Part shown: positions 1 through 10,980 of the stretch, one piece after another
How positions within the stretch are numbered: the stretch's first letter is position 1
Layout: every line of letters begins with the position of its first letter
Source: Serripes groenlandicus
Taxonomy: Eukaryota > Mollusca > Bivalvia > Cardiida > Cardiidae
Assembly (NCBI GenBank): GCA_031761405.1
Contig: JASEVX010000010.1
Span: forward strand, 7,779,977-7,843,976
Direction: 5' to 3'
Length of the DNA: 64,000 bases
Position numbers and translations under genes: made by a program
Notes under the pieces: generated by a model
What the model was told of the DNA's origin: nothing
The model's input: only the letters and a program-made list of their open reading frames with translations
Database searches by the model: none

Positions 1-238
1 AACGATTATTTTGAGTACCCACAAAATAGTGTTTGAAGGTCAAATAAATAATATAGAATACTAGATAATTGCCTTATCTAGAAATCTATGTCGGAGATAA
101 ATGATGTTTTTTTCTCGATAAACCACTGTTCCAAAAAGGTTTGTAGATTGTTACAAGATACAGTATATATCGTTTATGTTTTTGAAGGAATGCTGTGTAG
201 TCTGGAATCACGAACTGTAAATTTAACTTGGTTTTCAG

Positions 239-423
239 CATTTTATGTATCAGGTACAACAGTTGCTGCCGTAGGACTTTGCGCCGGAGCAGCAGTGGTG
301 GCCGTTCGATATGCTATAGGAGCGGCAGGTTTCGGGGCAGCAGTGGTGGCCGTTCGATATGCTATAGGAGCGGCAGGTGTCAAGGGAGCAGGCGTTGCGG
401 TAATTGTCGTTGCTTGTTTGCAG
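239..423 (+). CDS. Copy A exon 3 (Ifi6/27-like, first half of domain)
   Basis: 185 nt, open in the same phase as the exons at 19558 and 36072. It is exactly 48 nt longer than the copy C exon because a 16-codon segment (first copy from about 291, second from about 339) is repeated in tandem. The acceptor is ttttcag at 232-238 and the donor GTGATA starts at 424. Confidence 0.65.
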
Positions 424-1794
424 GTGATACTTTAAATGATGATAATAATAATAAAATCACAAACGTGGACTTTGTCCTGTTATAGGCAAGATACCGGCTC
501 GTTGTTAACGACAGTTACTACGAAGATTTACAGTCAATGGGTTTCTAGCTCGAACCCTGACTAAGCCAGAATTATCTTTGACGGCATCGAAACGTGTTAT
601 TAAACTGCTTCGTTTTTTCAGCAAACAATACACTCCTGCTCTGACTGTTTATGGATCCTAACATGTATGATTACGCTTTTGCTTTGTTATCAATCGCATG
701 CTATTTTTGATATGGTGTATGTTCTTGTATTACTTTTTCATGTCTCTAGACTGGGTTCAGATTCATCCGGCGATACTATAAAGATACAACTCATATCAGT
801 CTTAAAATATCAAGCGATTACTTGTATCACCCAAAAACAATTTGGAGGGTTATGTAGTTTTCATGCTCCAGTGCGTAAATTGTCGACAGCAATACCAATC
901 GTTTCCATGATCCGAGTGACATTATATACATAGAGAACTAGATTCCCACAAAGTGTCGAGTTCGCTCCTTGCAATTGCAACACAGACTGACAAAGAGTTT
1001 GCATGATAGCAGTTAAGTATGGGCCTTTCGCAAGTGTTTGTAAAATGTCAAAAATACAAACAAAAAACATTTTGATTTTATTTTTGAAATACAATATCAT
1101 TCCGACGCCTTTTTAGTATGTTTTGTGTTTGAAAGGTTCAGGCATATTTAACTTTTCACTTATTCATTTCGACCTTTGACCTCTAAGTATGACCTTGACC
1201 TTTGAGGTACAGGCCTGAGTCGTGTGCGTCACAGTAACTTGGGAATCCTATACTACATGGTTTATCATTTTGAACTTTGACCTCTAAGTGCGACATTGAC
1301 TTTTGAGGTACAGGCCTGGCTTTTGTGCGCTAAACTTCACCTCATCATGGTGAACATGTGTACCCAGTAACTTGGGAATCCTACGATGCATGGTTGAGAT
1401 GTTGTCCGGACAAGGTTATGACGGACGGACTCACGGACATACACCGAACCTCCATTGTGATAGCTACGTCGAGCTCATCGCAAGCGAGCTGGACGAAAAT
1501 GGGTAGTATCTACAAGAAATGGAATAAGCATCATAAAGAATTCGTGAAAACTAAGAAAGTTGTCGTTTAAAGCAATATCCCTGTCAAACACAACGCTTTC
1601 AACAGTTGGCCGTCTTTACAAGGCTATTGTAAGACCATATATGTATACATATACATGAATCTTTGCAGGTCTCAGGAACGTTAAGTAGCTGGTTTGATGG
1701 CCGTGCTTCATGGACTAAAGCAGTATTCGGGGTAGTGTGTTACACACCAGCTGAGTATCTGATGAAGACGTTCAAAGGATGTGAAGCAGAATAA
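239..1794 (+). CDS. Ifi6/Ifi27 (ISG12/FAM14)-like gene, copy A, 3' half (exons 3 and 4)
   Basis: Last two coding exons, 239-423 and 1669-1794, of a gene whose signal-peptide and Cys-rich exons must lie upstream of the window. Exon 3 follows a 'ttttcag' acceptor and ends CAG|gtgata; exon 4 follows 'atctttgcag' and ends in TAA. Exon 3 takes one base from the previous exon and ends in phase 0, as in copies B and C. The product is Gly/Ala/Val-rich and hydrophobic, as in the Ifi6/Ifi27 family (membrane proteins, interferon-induced in vertebrates). Two in-frame changes are odd: a 48-bp duplication in exon 3 (period 48, from 291) and 24 bp fewer than copy B in exon 4, removing the conserved Q-S-A-G-x-x-G stretch. 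The copy is therefore the most diverged of the three. Family assignment rests on pattern only; a generic hydrophobic membrane protein is the alternative. Confidence 0.6.
424..1668 (+). other. Copy A intron 3
   Basis: 1245 bp, colinear with the 1234-bp intron 3 of copy B (19698-20931). No separate gene is visible. It contains the bivalve-type repeat at 1163-1510. Conserved blocks such as 'catgtctctagactggg' recur at 20027 and 55110, showing that all three introns share ancestry. Confidence 0.6.
1163..1510 (+). repeat. Dispersed repeat of the 'gacctttgacctctaagt' type
   Basis: Internally repeated pieces 'gacctttgacctctaagt', 'gaggtacaggcctg' and 'cagtaacttgggaatcct' occur twice, and the 3' end contains a 'gacggacggactcacggaca' type stretch. 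The same element lies in intron 3 of copy B (20461-20758), so it predates the duplication. I know similar sequence as an abundant interspersed repeat in clam genomes (memory, not searched). Confidence 0.55.
1669..1794 (+). CDS. Copy A exon 4 (terminal coding exon)
   Basis: 126 nt including TAA at 1792-1794, after the acceptor 'atctttgcag'. The C-terminal residues F-K-G-C-E-A-E are identical to copy B. Relative to copy B (150 nt) it lacks eight codons in the middle of the hydrophobic segment while keeping the frame. Confidence 0.65.
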   Translation, partial: VSGTLSSWFDGRASWTKAVFGVVCYTPAEYLMKTFKGCEAE

Positions 1795-3267
1795 GTCCCC
1801 GTGACACTTTATATTATACATTCAACCAATTTTCTATACTACCATTTGATACAATAAGATATTTAGATATATGCTCTTGTAGCAGCTCCCATCACTGCAT
1901 TTCTTTTGTTTAACGTTTTACGAAGAAAAAATACAGGCTCATACTATTTGAATCATGCGAAACGTCTTGTTTAAATCAACACCTAGATCACTTACATTGC
2001 AAGTGACTGTTTCGATAACGTTTTTGGCCATGTTAGAAAACTAACCAAAAACATACGTACACTAAAGCGAAAATTATTCTTGCTTTAGAGACAAGAGCAT
2101 CCTTTAGGTTGTAAAATCCTTAAGGTTTTGGTTTCGCATTTGTTTGCATTAAATTATAATTGATATGTGTGGTTTATTTTGACATTTCATCTTTGTGATG
2201 AATTATTAATAAGTTGTGACACCAGACCACAGTTATGTAAAAAAAAAGCCGTCTTCTGCAAAAGGACCAGAAAGCGTCTATATAAGGGAAAGGGTTAAGA
2301 AACACAAACAAGAAATCTACAGCAGACTAATTTGGAAAGAAAAAATGGACAAAATTAATTTTTAAAATATTATTACTGGTATCATTGAAAGAGTTTCAAA
2401 TTTTGAAATTAAGTAGCCGTCTTATTATTATTATGATAGTACTTTTCAATCAGTTTATTTTATAACAATTTCACTGCTTTTGATGTTGAATCTCATGTGT
2501 GTTTTAAAAAATACTCAACATTGCTATGCCTGGTCCAATTGTTTAATGACATAAAGATGATGATGGTGTCACATTATTTTCAATAAACATCATCTTGATA
2601 TTTAAATTGAATTTAAGCATGAGAATAGATTTTTCTTTCATTTCCGTGCAAGATTGAATGTGTTCAATCATGATCAAAGACACTTGGGCTATTTTTTCAC
2701 TAGTAGCCACTTGCAGGTGAACATGTAGTCTAGGTTTCTGAGATCACTGGGTGAAATTAAATTCAATCTTACACCAAAATCAACACAGTTTCTGTTTAAA
2801 TAAGCTTAAAATACTAAATAAGTAAATATTCTCTTTAACCCTTCCCCTTCTACAATTAGTTTTGTTTAATTACTGAAGAAAGTTAAAACATTGTGGCAAA
2901 AGGAGAAATAACTCATAATGAACAGTTTCATCTTTTGTTACAATGTTTTCAAAAGTTGTCAGGGAGCGTCTAAATTAGGGAAAGGTTTAAATGTTTTCTA
3001 ACTATGTGAAGTGAGACATTCTACTTCATAGCCAAATTATTGAAATCCCATTCAATTCCAAAGTGTTGTGTGCACAGCAGTTATGTGGTGTTTTAACGGT
3101 TTCAAAACCAAGGTAACTATTTATTGTTCTCCGCCGACATGTATCATTATTAGGAAAATATTCCTTCATATCATTTTTTCATACTAGGAAGCCCAACGTC
3201 AGCTTTGTTGTAGTATAAAATGGCATCAGCTTCACCACTTGATCTGCCGGTCCTCCCTACCTCTTGG
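1795..3267. other. Downstream flank of copy A, no gene seen
   Basis: 1795-2150 is alignable with 21082-21410 after copy B. From about 2150 to 5420 the sequence is absent from unit 2, where the flank runs straight on at 21410-21425, so this is an insertion or expansion specific to unit 1. It holds MITE pieces (2250-2300, 2835-2990) and AT-rich filler. Confidence 0.5.
2835..2990. mobile_element. TTAA-flanked fold-back MITE (family M1), short copy
   Basis: It begins TTAACCCTTCCC and ends AGGGAAAGGTTTAA, with TTAA at both borders (2835-2838, 2987-2990). The centre has the family hallmark 'ggcaaaaggagaaat' facing 'catcttttgttacaatg'. The 3' arm carries 'ttttcaaaagttgtc', a form of the family's 'caaaagtcgtctgctgcag'. 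Confidence 0.55.
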
Positions 3268-3570
3268 ATTGATTGATTGATTGGGGTTTAACGCCGTTTT
3301 CAACAATTTTTCAGTCATATCACGGCGACCAGTTCTCCTACTCACGCGTTTCCTGGTTTTCCCACACCAGTACACCACCCGACATACTTTCCAAGCAACT
3401 GGTTACTTTTCCACATAGACTGTTAAACAGCCCATTGATGAAAGACGAATGACGCAGGTCACAGTGACTTTTGTCAAACGTCGGAAAGAATGTTGGCCGA
3501 GCTGGGATTCGAAATCACAACCCTGGATTGACAGCCCTCGTCGCTTCCGACTGAGCTACCGTGGCTCGGT
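3268..3570 (-). mobile_element. tRNA-derived SINE (family A)
   Basis: Read on the minus strand, the head is tRNA-like: an A-box-like 'tagctcagtcgg' region near 3550 and a B-box-like 'gatttcgaatcc' near 3506. The body ends in 'gccgtgatatgac' and 'aacggcgttaaaccccaat' with a (tcaa)n tail at 3268-3283. The same tail is shared by the SINEs at 5499 and 17041, whose tRNA heads differ. It is not a functional tRNA gene. Confidence 0.65.
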
Positions 3571-3828
3571 CCCTATCTCTTGGACATATGCTGTGAACGA
3601 ATAGAAACAACTTAAATAACGTTCTGCATGGACATAACTAAATGTGCAATCTGCTCAGTATCTGAATATTTGGCTTAACAATTTATCATTTTATTTCTGT
3701 TCACAAGGTGAACAATGTAGATCATGAGCATACTATGTATAGCATACACAAGTGTGTAAAGGCTCCTCTGGCTCTGAATTACTGCAACTAGTCCGTTCAT
3801 CCGAATAAGGATCTTTATTGTTCACTTA

Positions 3829-3852
3829 AAAAAAAAAAATATATATATATTA
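3829..3852. repeat. A-tract followed by (TA)n microsatellite
   Basis: A run of about eleven A residues is followed directly by alternating 'tatatatat'. It is simple sequence with no other signal. Confidence 0.8.
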
Positions 3853-4411
3853 GCCACCAATACAGATAATGATCAGAATACACATACGTTATCTGGATCT
3901 AAACTTGTTTCACATGTCCTATAAAACAGTTTAGTACACAGTCAGAAATTATTAATAAATATTATCAGGATACATGTAAATGCTTAAACCATTAACTCCA
4001 TGCTTCCTCACCTTCTATTTGTGTTTAGTTTAGGCAGATTGAAATTCCATTATTCATTAACTTTTCAAAATATATGATGTTTCTGAGTACCACACATTTT
4101 ATTGTACATGTTGTATACATGATATGAGCCTGTGCATGACAAAATGTACCAGTTGGCTTTTGAGAACAGTATTAAAGATTTAGATTAGACTGAGCATCTA
4201 TACAGTCTGATCAAGATGTACACTGTTCACATATTACTTACACTAGCTTGTTAGCATATTAATTCTGGTAGTGTCATACGGTATTAATTACAGTACTCTG
4301 ATAGAGCATAGGAGACTTTGTCACCCTGTAAACAGAACGATACATATTTTAAAAAAACAGCAGCCAAATTGAACCGACTGTTATATTGCTACTTATAGTA
4401 TGCTTTCCATT

Positions 4412-4626
4412 TTAATCCTTTCCTACTTGTAGACACATTCTGATGCATATGCAGCCGTCAACTTTTAAAAACAATGTGATAAATGGAGAAATTTTTACTT
4501 ATAATTCTCCTTTTGTCACAATGTTGTCAACTCTATTCAATTATCAAATTTTCATTTATAGAGATATTTGCCAAACCGTTTTCAAAGTCGTCCACTGCAT
4601 ATTTGCAACATGTGGGAAAGTGTTAA
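4412..4626. mobile_element. TTAA-flanked fold-back MITE (M1)
   Basis: 215 bp with TTAA at 4412-4415 and 4623-4626. The left arm 'aatcctttcctac' faces the right arm 'gtgggaaagtgtt', and the inner hairpin is 'aatggagaaattttta' against 'attctccttttgtcac'. A 62-codon open frame across it is a by-product of the fold-back. Confidence 0.6.
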
Positions 4627-4739
4627 GTTAACCATATTTTAACCCTTTCCCATACAGAGTAAACCTTTACTTAATGAATACATGTTTGACCTTCACTTAA
4701 TGAATACACGTTTGTCTTTGATTATAATTGCAAATCAAA

Positions 4740-4905
4740 TTGCACATCTGTGTTTACTCTGCAGCAGACGACTTTTGAAAAGCAATTTCTCCTTTTGTCA
4801 CAATGTTTTCAACTTTTTACAGTAATTATACTATCATTTCTAGAGATCTTCAAGATGTTTTCAGTCGTCTTCTGCATATTTGTTTTATGCTGGAATGTGT
4901 GAAGT
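4740..4905. mobile_element. Degenerate M1 MITE copy
   Basis: It contains 'ctgcagcagacgacttttga', 'ttctccttttgtcacaatg' and a right arm 'gctggaatgtgtgaag', but neither end keeps a clear TTAA. The short spacing to the 4412 copy suggests nested or successive insertion. Confidence 0.4.
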
Positions 4906-5489
4906 GAACAATCTAGATCTTGATCAGCATTATCTCTGCAGGCTGATATGGATCTAATTGACAATAGAAACTCAGAAATAATTTGACTTGAGAAATCAAA
5001 TAAACAGTTTTAAAACATTTAAATCTTTTATAGTAAATTGTTCAAAATAGAGCCTATATTGCCTAAATCGGGGACTACTAAAACTTATAATAAAGGAAAC
5101 ATTTGAACATTTTTAAAAATGATATACATCCCATAAAGATAAAAACATTTATTTCTAATGAGATCCTGTGTATCCGAATTTCAAATACATTTTCATCTAT
5201 CAGAAAACTATACTACTCGATAACAAATAATTTTCTTCCAAACAGAACAAAGCATCATAAAATGAAAGCATGGAATCAATTTATGACCTTATTTCAATAA
5301 GATAAATGAATTATTATCCCGATGGTCACAACATAGGAAATTTAGATATTACCTGATAGTCCATCGCGTCCGCCATTATTTGGTTTGTGCCTGACCCTTT
5401 ACATAGTAATAAGGGGAAGGAACTCCAGACTAATATGACAGTGACACAGAACGGGATCCAGACGTTTCGTAACATTTCATTTAAATAAA
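4906..5489. other. AT-rich sequence without a gene
   Basis: No coding or repeat signature up to about 5420. From there 'atgacagtgacacagaacgg' marks re-entry into the duplicated flank (21430 in unit 2). Confidence 0.5.
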
Positions 5490-5498
5490 CGAAAACAG

Positions 5499-5763
5499 AC
5501 CCGGCCGGGTAGCTCAATTGGTAGCGTATCTGACTCGTGATCTGGAGGTCACGGGTTCGATACCCGGTTGCGGCGACATTCTTTCGGGCGATGTTTTCCA
5601 TTGCCTCTCACCTCTGATCTATGTGAGAAAGTAGTCAGTGGCTTCGAAAGAATGTTGTGTAAGTACTGGTGTGGGAAAGCCAGGAAAACATGGGTAGGTG
5701 CACTGACCGCCGTGATATGACCAAAGCTGTTGAAAGCGGCGTTAAACTCCAAACAAACAAAAC
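5499..5763 (+). mobile_element. tRNA-derived SINE (family B) with 9-bp target duplication
   Basis: The tRNA-like head starts 'ggccgggtagctcaattgg' (A box) and has 'gggttcgatacccgg' (B box, near 5555). The tail is 'gccgtgatatgacc', 'aagcggcgttaaac' and (caaa)n. CGAAAACAG is present on both sides (5490-5498 and 5764-5772). The matching place in unit 2 (around 21487) reads straight through without the insert, so insertion followed the duplication. Confidence 0.8.
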
Positions 5764-6775
5764 CGAAAACAGGGGCTGTCTCGTGACCGAACCGTTACGT
5801 ACCCGAAAAACGTTCAGTTGTTTTGTAAAAGAAACTGTTTTGTACTCGAAAATTAATCGGCCTTTTCGTACCCGAAAATATATCGGCTGTTTCTTCTTCG
5901 AAAATAAATGGCTGGTTTCCATCATTATTAGCAAAGCTTGAAAGATATTATCAGAGACATATACGTATACACATTTCTATTTAGGTCTCTGATATAATGT
6001 GAAAATAATTTCGTCCTTGTGAAACAGTGCACATTTATATACATCTATAACAAAAAGAACATTGAATCGCGTTGCTATAAATAAAGATAGTGCAGTGATT
6101 CTGTCATAAAAGATTGAAAACTAATTTTTGATATCGATCAGTAAACAAATGGATATTTAAGAAATATGGATATGAATCGATGTTTTCATTTCATTTTCTT
6201 CTCAATAAACTCTTTTTTTACGAAACAGCTAATTAAATGGATCGTATACGAACAATATCAGTTTTGAAACAGCCGATTTATTTTCGGATACGAAACACAC
6301 AAGTAGCTGCTACGAAATAGCCAAACGTTTCAGTGACCAGCAACCTTGAACACTTATCAAATTGTTAGAAATGGTTATCAGAATCCTGCCGCAGCTGCTC
6401 AGTATGGCGGAACTCTTACGTGATGGTATCCTCATGTTGGCAGATTTCAATACAAAATCATTTCAGTTTAACTTGATTAAGTGAAGCTGATGTGTTTTGC
6501 CGTTATTTGCAGCGATTTTATTTTAATATTGATGGTTCTTTTTGTTTTGAGGTGACACTGTTAATTCCCCTTCTTTTGTAAGACATGTCAATCTTTTTTA
6601 TTGACAATTGCAAGATTCATTTCGAAACTGTAGTTATTCATTATGACAATGATGCTTGTCTATAATAAAAACATTTTCAAATGGTAAGAAAATATCAGGA
6701 GGGCGTTTAGAAAGTTTGTTTAGAGCATATATAAAACATCCTAGTACATCGTCAGGAAAATGGACAGAAATGAAA
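5764..6775. other. Duplicated flank block, unit 1
   Basis: Colinear with 21487-22515 (unit 2), and with 55920-56229 plus 59914-60515 (unit 3, split by a DNA transposon). Short motifs such as 'cgtacccg' and 'cgaaacagcc' recur in both orientations, giving a loose fold-back look between about 5760 and 6330. No reading frame is conserved between the three copies. Confidence 0.55.
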
Positions 6776-7048
6776 TGAGCCGAATTACGAGAAAACCAAC
6801 ATTGCGAACTCTGCGTAAAGTAACGAACCGGATCAACCTAAACATGGCGCGCAGGCTAACCCGGACAGCACGTTTAGCCACGTTAAGCCTTCTGTGGATT
6901 TTCTGTTTCAGGAATCATTACTTTTTATACCTCTATCTCCCAGAGACGGAATACGCGGCCCGGATTAACCTTCGCGGACTGAGCAGGCTGATCTGGATCG
7001 ATACATTACGCAGATGCTATAATGTTGGTTTTCTCGTGGAACGGCTCA
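6776..7048. mobile_element. Fold-back MITE M2 ('gagccgttccacgag' termini), unit 1
   Basis: The ends are inverted: TGAGCCGAATTACGAGAAAA at the left against TTTTCTCGTGGAACGGCTCA at the right. Inner sub-repeats 'ccggatcaacc' and 'gcaggctgatctggat' are typical of the family. It is also at 33744 and 60516. Unit 2 lacks it: at 22515-22520 the flanks are joined. Confidence 0.75.
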
Positions 7049-7153
7049 AATGTACTATCATTTGTTTACATTAATAGTAAAAGTTTGAACTTGCTTTGTG
7101 TGACAATCGCATGTGTTTATTGGACAAAAATGGACTTTATTTCAACGTAGATG

Positions 7154-7362
7154 TTAACCCTTTCGAACGTAGAACAAACCTGCAACAGACGACTTTGAAA
7201 ACCAAAAAGCATAGAAACTGTTTATAATTGAAATAACAATAACTAAATAAAGTTGAAAACTTTGTGACAAAAGGAGAAATTGCTCATCATGAGCAATTTC
7301 GTCTTTTGCCACAATGCCTTCAAAAGTCGTCTGATGCAGAGGTGTAAGAAGGGTATATAATC
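7154..7362. mobile_element. M1 MITE, unit 1 copy
   Basis: It starts with TTAA at 7154 and 'ccctttcgaacgtag', then 'gcaacagacgactttgaaaa'. The central hairpin is 'aaattgctcatcatgagcaatt'-like (about 7277-7302), then 'gtcgtctgatgcagagg'. Positional equivalents are at 22589 and 60857, so this insertion is older than the duplications. Confidence 0.65.
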
Positions 7363-7543
7363 TCCTGCTTTTGTTCTCTTTTTCACTTCACTTTTATTTA
7401 TTGTTTTCTTCGCACGTGTTTTGTTTTTTTCTTTATGTATGTATGTTTGTCAATGACTATTAATATTTTATATTTCTAAATTAACGTATTGTTACAATAT
7501 CTTTACATCAAATATAATATGTCTATACAAACACGTGTTCCTT

Positions 7544-7748
7544 TAAACTTATTTATTTTACATCGATTACGAAACAAACTTTAAGCTTATATTAATCACG
7601 CTCGGTGTCTGCTTCCTCGATACTTAACCAATACTCGCCCCGCTTGTGATGATGAATCCCAAAGGCAAAATCCGCTCATCACGGGATTCGAACCGGGAGC
7701 TTTGGTACAAGAGGCCGACGCTCTACCTCTGTACCACTGTCTTCCACT
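7544..7748 (-). mobile_element. tRNA-derived SINE (family C)
   Basis: The minus strand begins 'tggaagacagtggtacagag', with an A-box-like 'gtagagcgtcgg' and a B-box-like 'ggttcgaatcccg', and ends in 'gtaaaataaataagtttaaa'. It is the same family as 49506-49714 on the plus strand. It is absent from units 2 and 3 at this position. Confidence 0.7.
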
Positions 7749-8022
7749 TAATCCTAGTTGAATCCAAAGCGATCTTGACACTAGAGATACTGATTCACCT
7801 ACCAATAAATAGCTTCAATTTATAGCGGCTTATCATTATGTCAAATTCTATCTAGCTTAGTATTTTTTTCTATTTATGTTTAAATCAATTGTCAAGCAAG
7901 TTCTTGCAACTTAAAATAATCACGTTTATTGTCTGCTTCCTGTAGACTAAATCAGGCGGTGTATTCAAACTTACCTAACACGAGTTGTAAGGAGGTCGAA
8001 CCCACTCATCAAATAACAGCTT

Positions 8023-8215
8023 TTAACCATTTCCCGCATACAGCAGGAGACATTTGAAAACCTTATGGCAATAGGAGAAATTGCTCATATGGTCGCAATG
8101 TTTTCAACTCGTTTCAATGATTCTACACTGCTCTTGCATTTCTAGACTGTCCATGTCTTTGCGTGTAAGTTTTCAGTAGTCTGTTTCAAATGTGGTGTAT
8201 GTGGGAAAAGTTTAA
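8023..8215. mobile_element. M1 MITE with both TTAA borders
   Basis: 193 bp. TTAA at 8023-8026 is followed by 'ccatttcccgcatacagc'; the right end 'gtatgtgggaaaagtt' is followed by TTAA at 8212-8215. Arms and inner 'aggagaaattgctcata' match the family. Confidence 0.65.
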
Positions 8216-8894
8216 AAACACAGTGTTCAAATCTGAATACACACAAGTACTCACGTCCTACGTGTCTCAAACTTGTATAACCCTCACCCAGGACCCAGGT
8301 CAGATGGCTCTTCCTCCAAGTCACTAAATCCAATATCGTCATTTATTTTGGAGATAGTGTTGCAAAGAATGGAGAAGTAAACTCAACTCAAAACTCCTGA
8401 AAACCTTTAATTTATCTTTGCAACATCGGCAACGCTGACATCAGTAGCGTAGATGCTTATATTTCAAAATATTAAGTTAAAAACTAAAAAAGTAATTCCT
8501 AAGAATTGAATGTTTAATATATCAAATGACAAATATTAAAGATATAGTATTTAAGATGTTGACGTCACAATCTCCTGACGACGTCTCCTCATCACAACTT
8601 GATCTTTCGACACAATAATGGACTGCACATACTTTTCTGTTATATTTTTTTAATTTTGTTAAAGACCAAGTGGTCGAAAATTCGATAATTAAAGAGTATT
8701 GATGATATAGACTTTATAAAGTAAAGAAGTAAGCTTCTTTATATGCTGTTTTACGCCGCATTAAACAGTTTTCCAATTACATCAGTGCGTTTCTTTGGTT
8801 TATTATTTGTCACGACATCAATGCATTAGTCGTAAAGCTATATCCAATAGCCTGAACCATTTTCCAAAAAGGAATTATATTACTATCATTTTTT
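8216..8894. other. Spacer without a recognisable gene
   Basis: AT-rich sequence. 'ttttacgccgcattaaacagttttccaa' near 8749-8776 resembles a degraded reverse SINE tail. Nothing else is supported. Confidence 0.4.
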
Positions 8895-10980
8895 TCCCGC
8901 AATCCTGAGAGCCAAGGAGGAAAGTCTTCACTATAATGTTTTCTCCCAATCCTAAGCACCAAGGAATACTACCAGTTTTGTCCGTAATCCTAAGCACCAA
9001 GGAGGAATGCCATTATTACAAGTTTTGTCCGTAATCCTAAGCACCAATGATGAATGCCATTATTACCAGTTTTGTCAGTAATCCTAAGCACCAATGAGGA
9101 ATGCCATTATTACCAGTTTTGTCCGTAATCCTAAGCACCAATGATGAATGCCATTATTACCAGTTTTGTCCGTAATCCTAAGCACCAATGATGAATGCCA
9201 TTATTACCAGTTTTGTCCGTAATCCTAAGCACCAATGAGGAATGCCATTATTACCAGTTTGGTCCGTAATCCTAAGCACCAATGAGGAATGCCATTATTA
9301 CCAGTTTTGTGCGTAATCCTAAGCACCAATGAGGAATGCCATTATTACCAGTTTTGTCCGTAATACTAAGCACCAAGGAGGAATGCCATTATTACCAGTT
9401 TTGTCCGTAATCCTAAGCACCAATGAGGAATGCCATTACTACCAGTTTTGTCCGTAATCCTAAGCACCAATGATGAATGCCATTATTACCAGTTTTGTCC
9501 GTAATCCTAAGCACCAAGGAGGAATGCCATTATTACCAGTTTTGTCCGTAATCCTAAGCACCAAGGAGGAATGCCATTATTACCAGTTTTGTCCGTAATC
9601 CTAAGCACCAAGGAGGAATGCCATTATTACCAGTTTTGTCCGTAATCCTAAACACCAATGAGGAATGCCATTATTACCAGTTTTGTCCGTAATCCTAAGC
9701 ACCAAGGAGGAATGCCATTATTACCAGTTTTGTCCGTAATCCTAAGCACCAAGGAGGAATGCCATTATTACCAGTTTTGTCCGTAATCCTAAGCACCAAT
9801 GATGAATGCCATTATTACCAGTTTTGTCCGTAATACTAAGCACCAATGATGAATGCCATTATTACCAGTTTTGTCCGTAATACTAAGCACCAAGGAGGAA
9901 TGCCATTATTACCAGTTTTGTCCGTAATCCTAAGCACCAAGGAGGAATGCCATTATTACCAGTTTTGTCCGTAATACTAAGCACCAAGGAGGAATGCCAT
10001 TATTACCAGTTTTGTCCGTAATCCTAAGCACCAAGGAGGAATGCCATTATTACCAGTTTTGTCCGTAATCCTAAGCACCAAGGAGGAATGCCATTATTAC
10101 CAGTTTTGTCCGTAATCCTAAGCACCAAGGAGGAATGCCATTATTACCAGTTTTGTCCGTAATCCTAAGCACCAATGATGAATGCCATTATTACCAGTTT
10201 TGTCCGTAATCCTAAGCACCAAGGAGGAATGCCATTATTACCAGTTTGGTCCGTAATCATAAGCACCAATGAGGAATGCCATTATTACCAGTTTTGTGCG
10301 TAATCCTAAGCACCAATGAGGAATGCCATTATTATCAGTTTTGTCCGTAATACTAAGCACCAAGGAGGAATGCCATTATTACCAGTTTTGTCCGTAATAC
10401 TAAGCACCAATGAGGAATGCCATTATTACCAGTTTTGTGCGTAATCCTAAGCACCAATGAGGAATGCCATTATTACCAGTTTTGTCCGTAATCCTAAGCA
10501 CCAATGAGGAATGCCATTATTACTAGTTTTGTTCGTAATCCTAAGCACCAAGGAGGAATGCCATTATTACCAGTTTTGTGCGTAATCCTAAGCACCAATG
10601 AGGAATGCCATTATTACCAGTTTTGTCCGTAATCCTAAGCACCAAGGAGGAATGCCATTATTACCAGTTTTGTCCGTAATCCTAAGCACCAAGGAAGAAT
10701 GCCATTATTACCAGTTTTGTCCGTAATCCTAAGCACCAAGGAGGAATGCCATTATTACCAGTTTTGTCCGTAATCCTAAGCACCAAGGAAGAATGCCATT
10801 ATTACCAGTTTTGTCCGTAATCCTAAGCACCAAGGAAGAATGCCATTATTACCAGTTTTGTCCGTAATCCTAAGCACCAAGGAGGAATACCATTACTACC
10901 AGTTTTGTCCGTAATCCTGAGCATCAAGGAGGAATGTCATTCCTACCAGTTGTGTCCGTAATCGTGAGTACCAAAGAGGA
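8895..10980. repeat. 47-bp minisatellite, homogeneous core (about 42 copies)
   Basis: The unit is 47 bp and contains 'gtaatcctaagcaccaa', then 'ggaggaatgccattat', then 'taccagttttgtcc'. Copies are nearly identical apart from a few two-state positions (caaggagg / caatgagg / caatgatg; cctaag / actaag), which are mixed along the array. There are no unique spacers. Homogeneity in the middle and decay at the right edge suggest recent amplification. Confidence 0.9.

Noticed and set aside
228..485. Ser/Arg-rich alternative frame over copy A exon 3
   Set aside because: Frame shadow created by the Gly/Ala codons and their 48-bp duplication; the exon frame is fixed by copies B and C.
5503..5576. Functional tRNA gene
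   Set aside because: The anticodon stem pairs poorly and the head is fused to a SINE body with a (caaa)n tail and target duplication.
6760..7074. 104-codon ORF rich in Arg and Leu
   Set aside because: It lies wholly on the fold-back MITE M2 and is not conserved in the copies at 33744 and 60516.
8895..10980. CRISPR-like regular array
   Set aside because: Units are contiguous 47-bp tandem copies without unique spacers, in an animal genome; it is a minisatellite.
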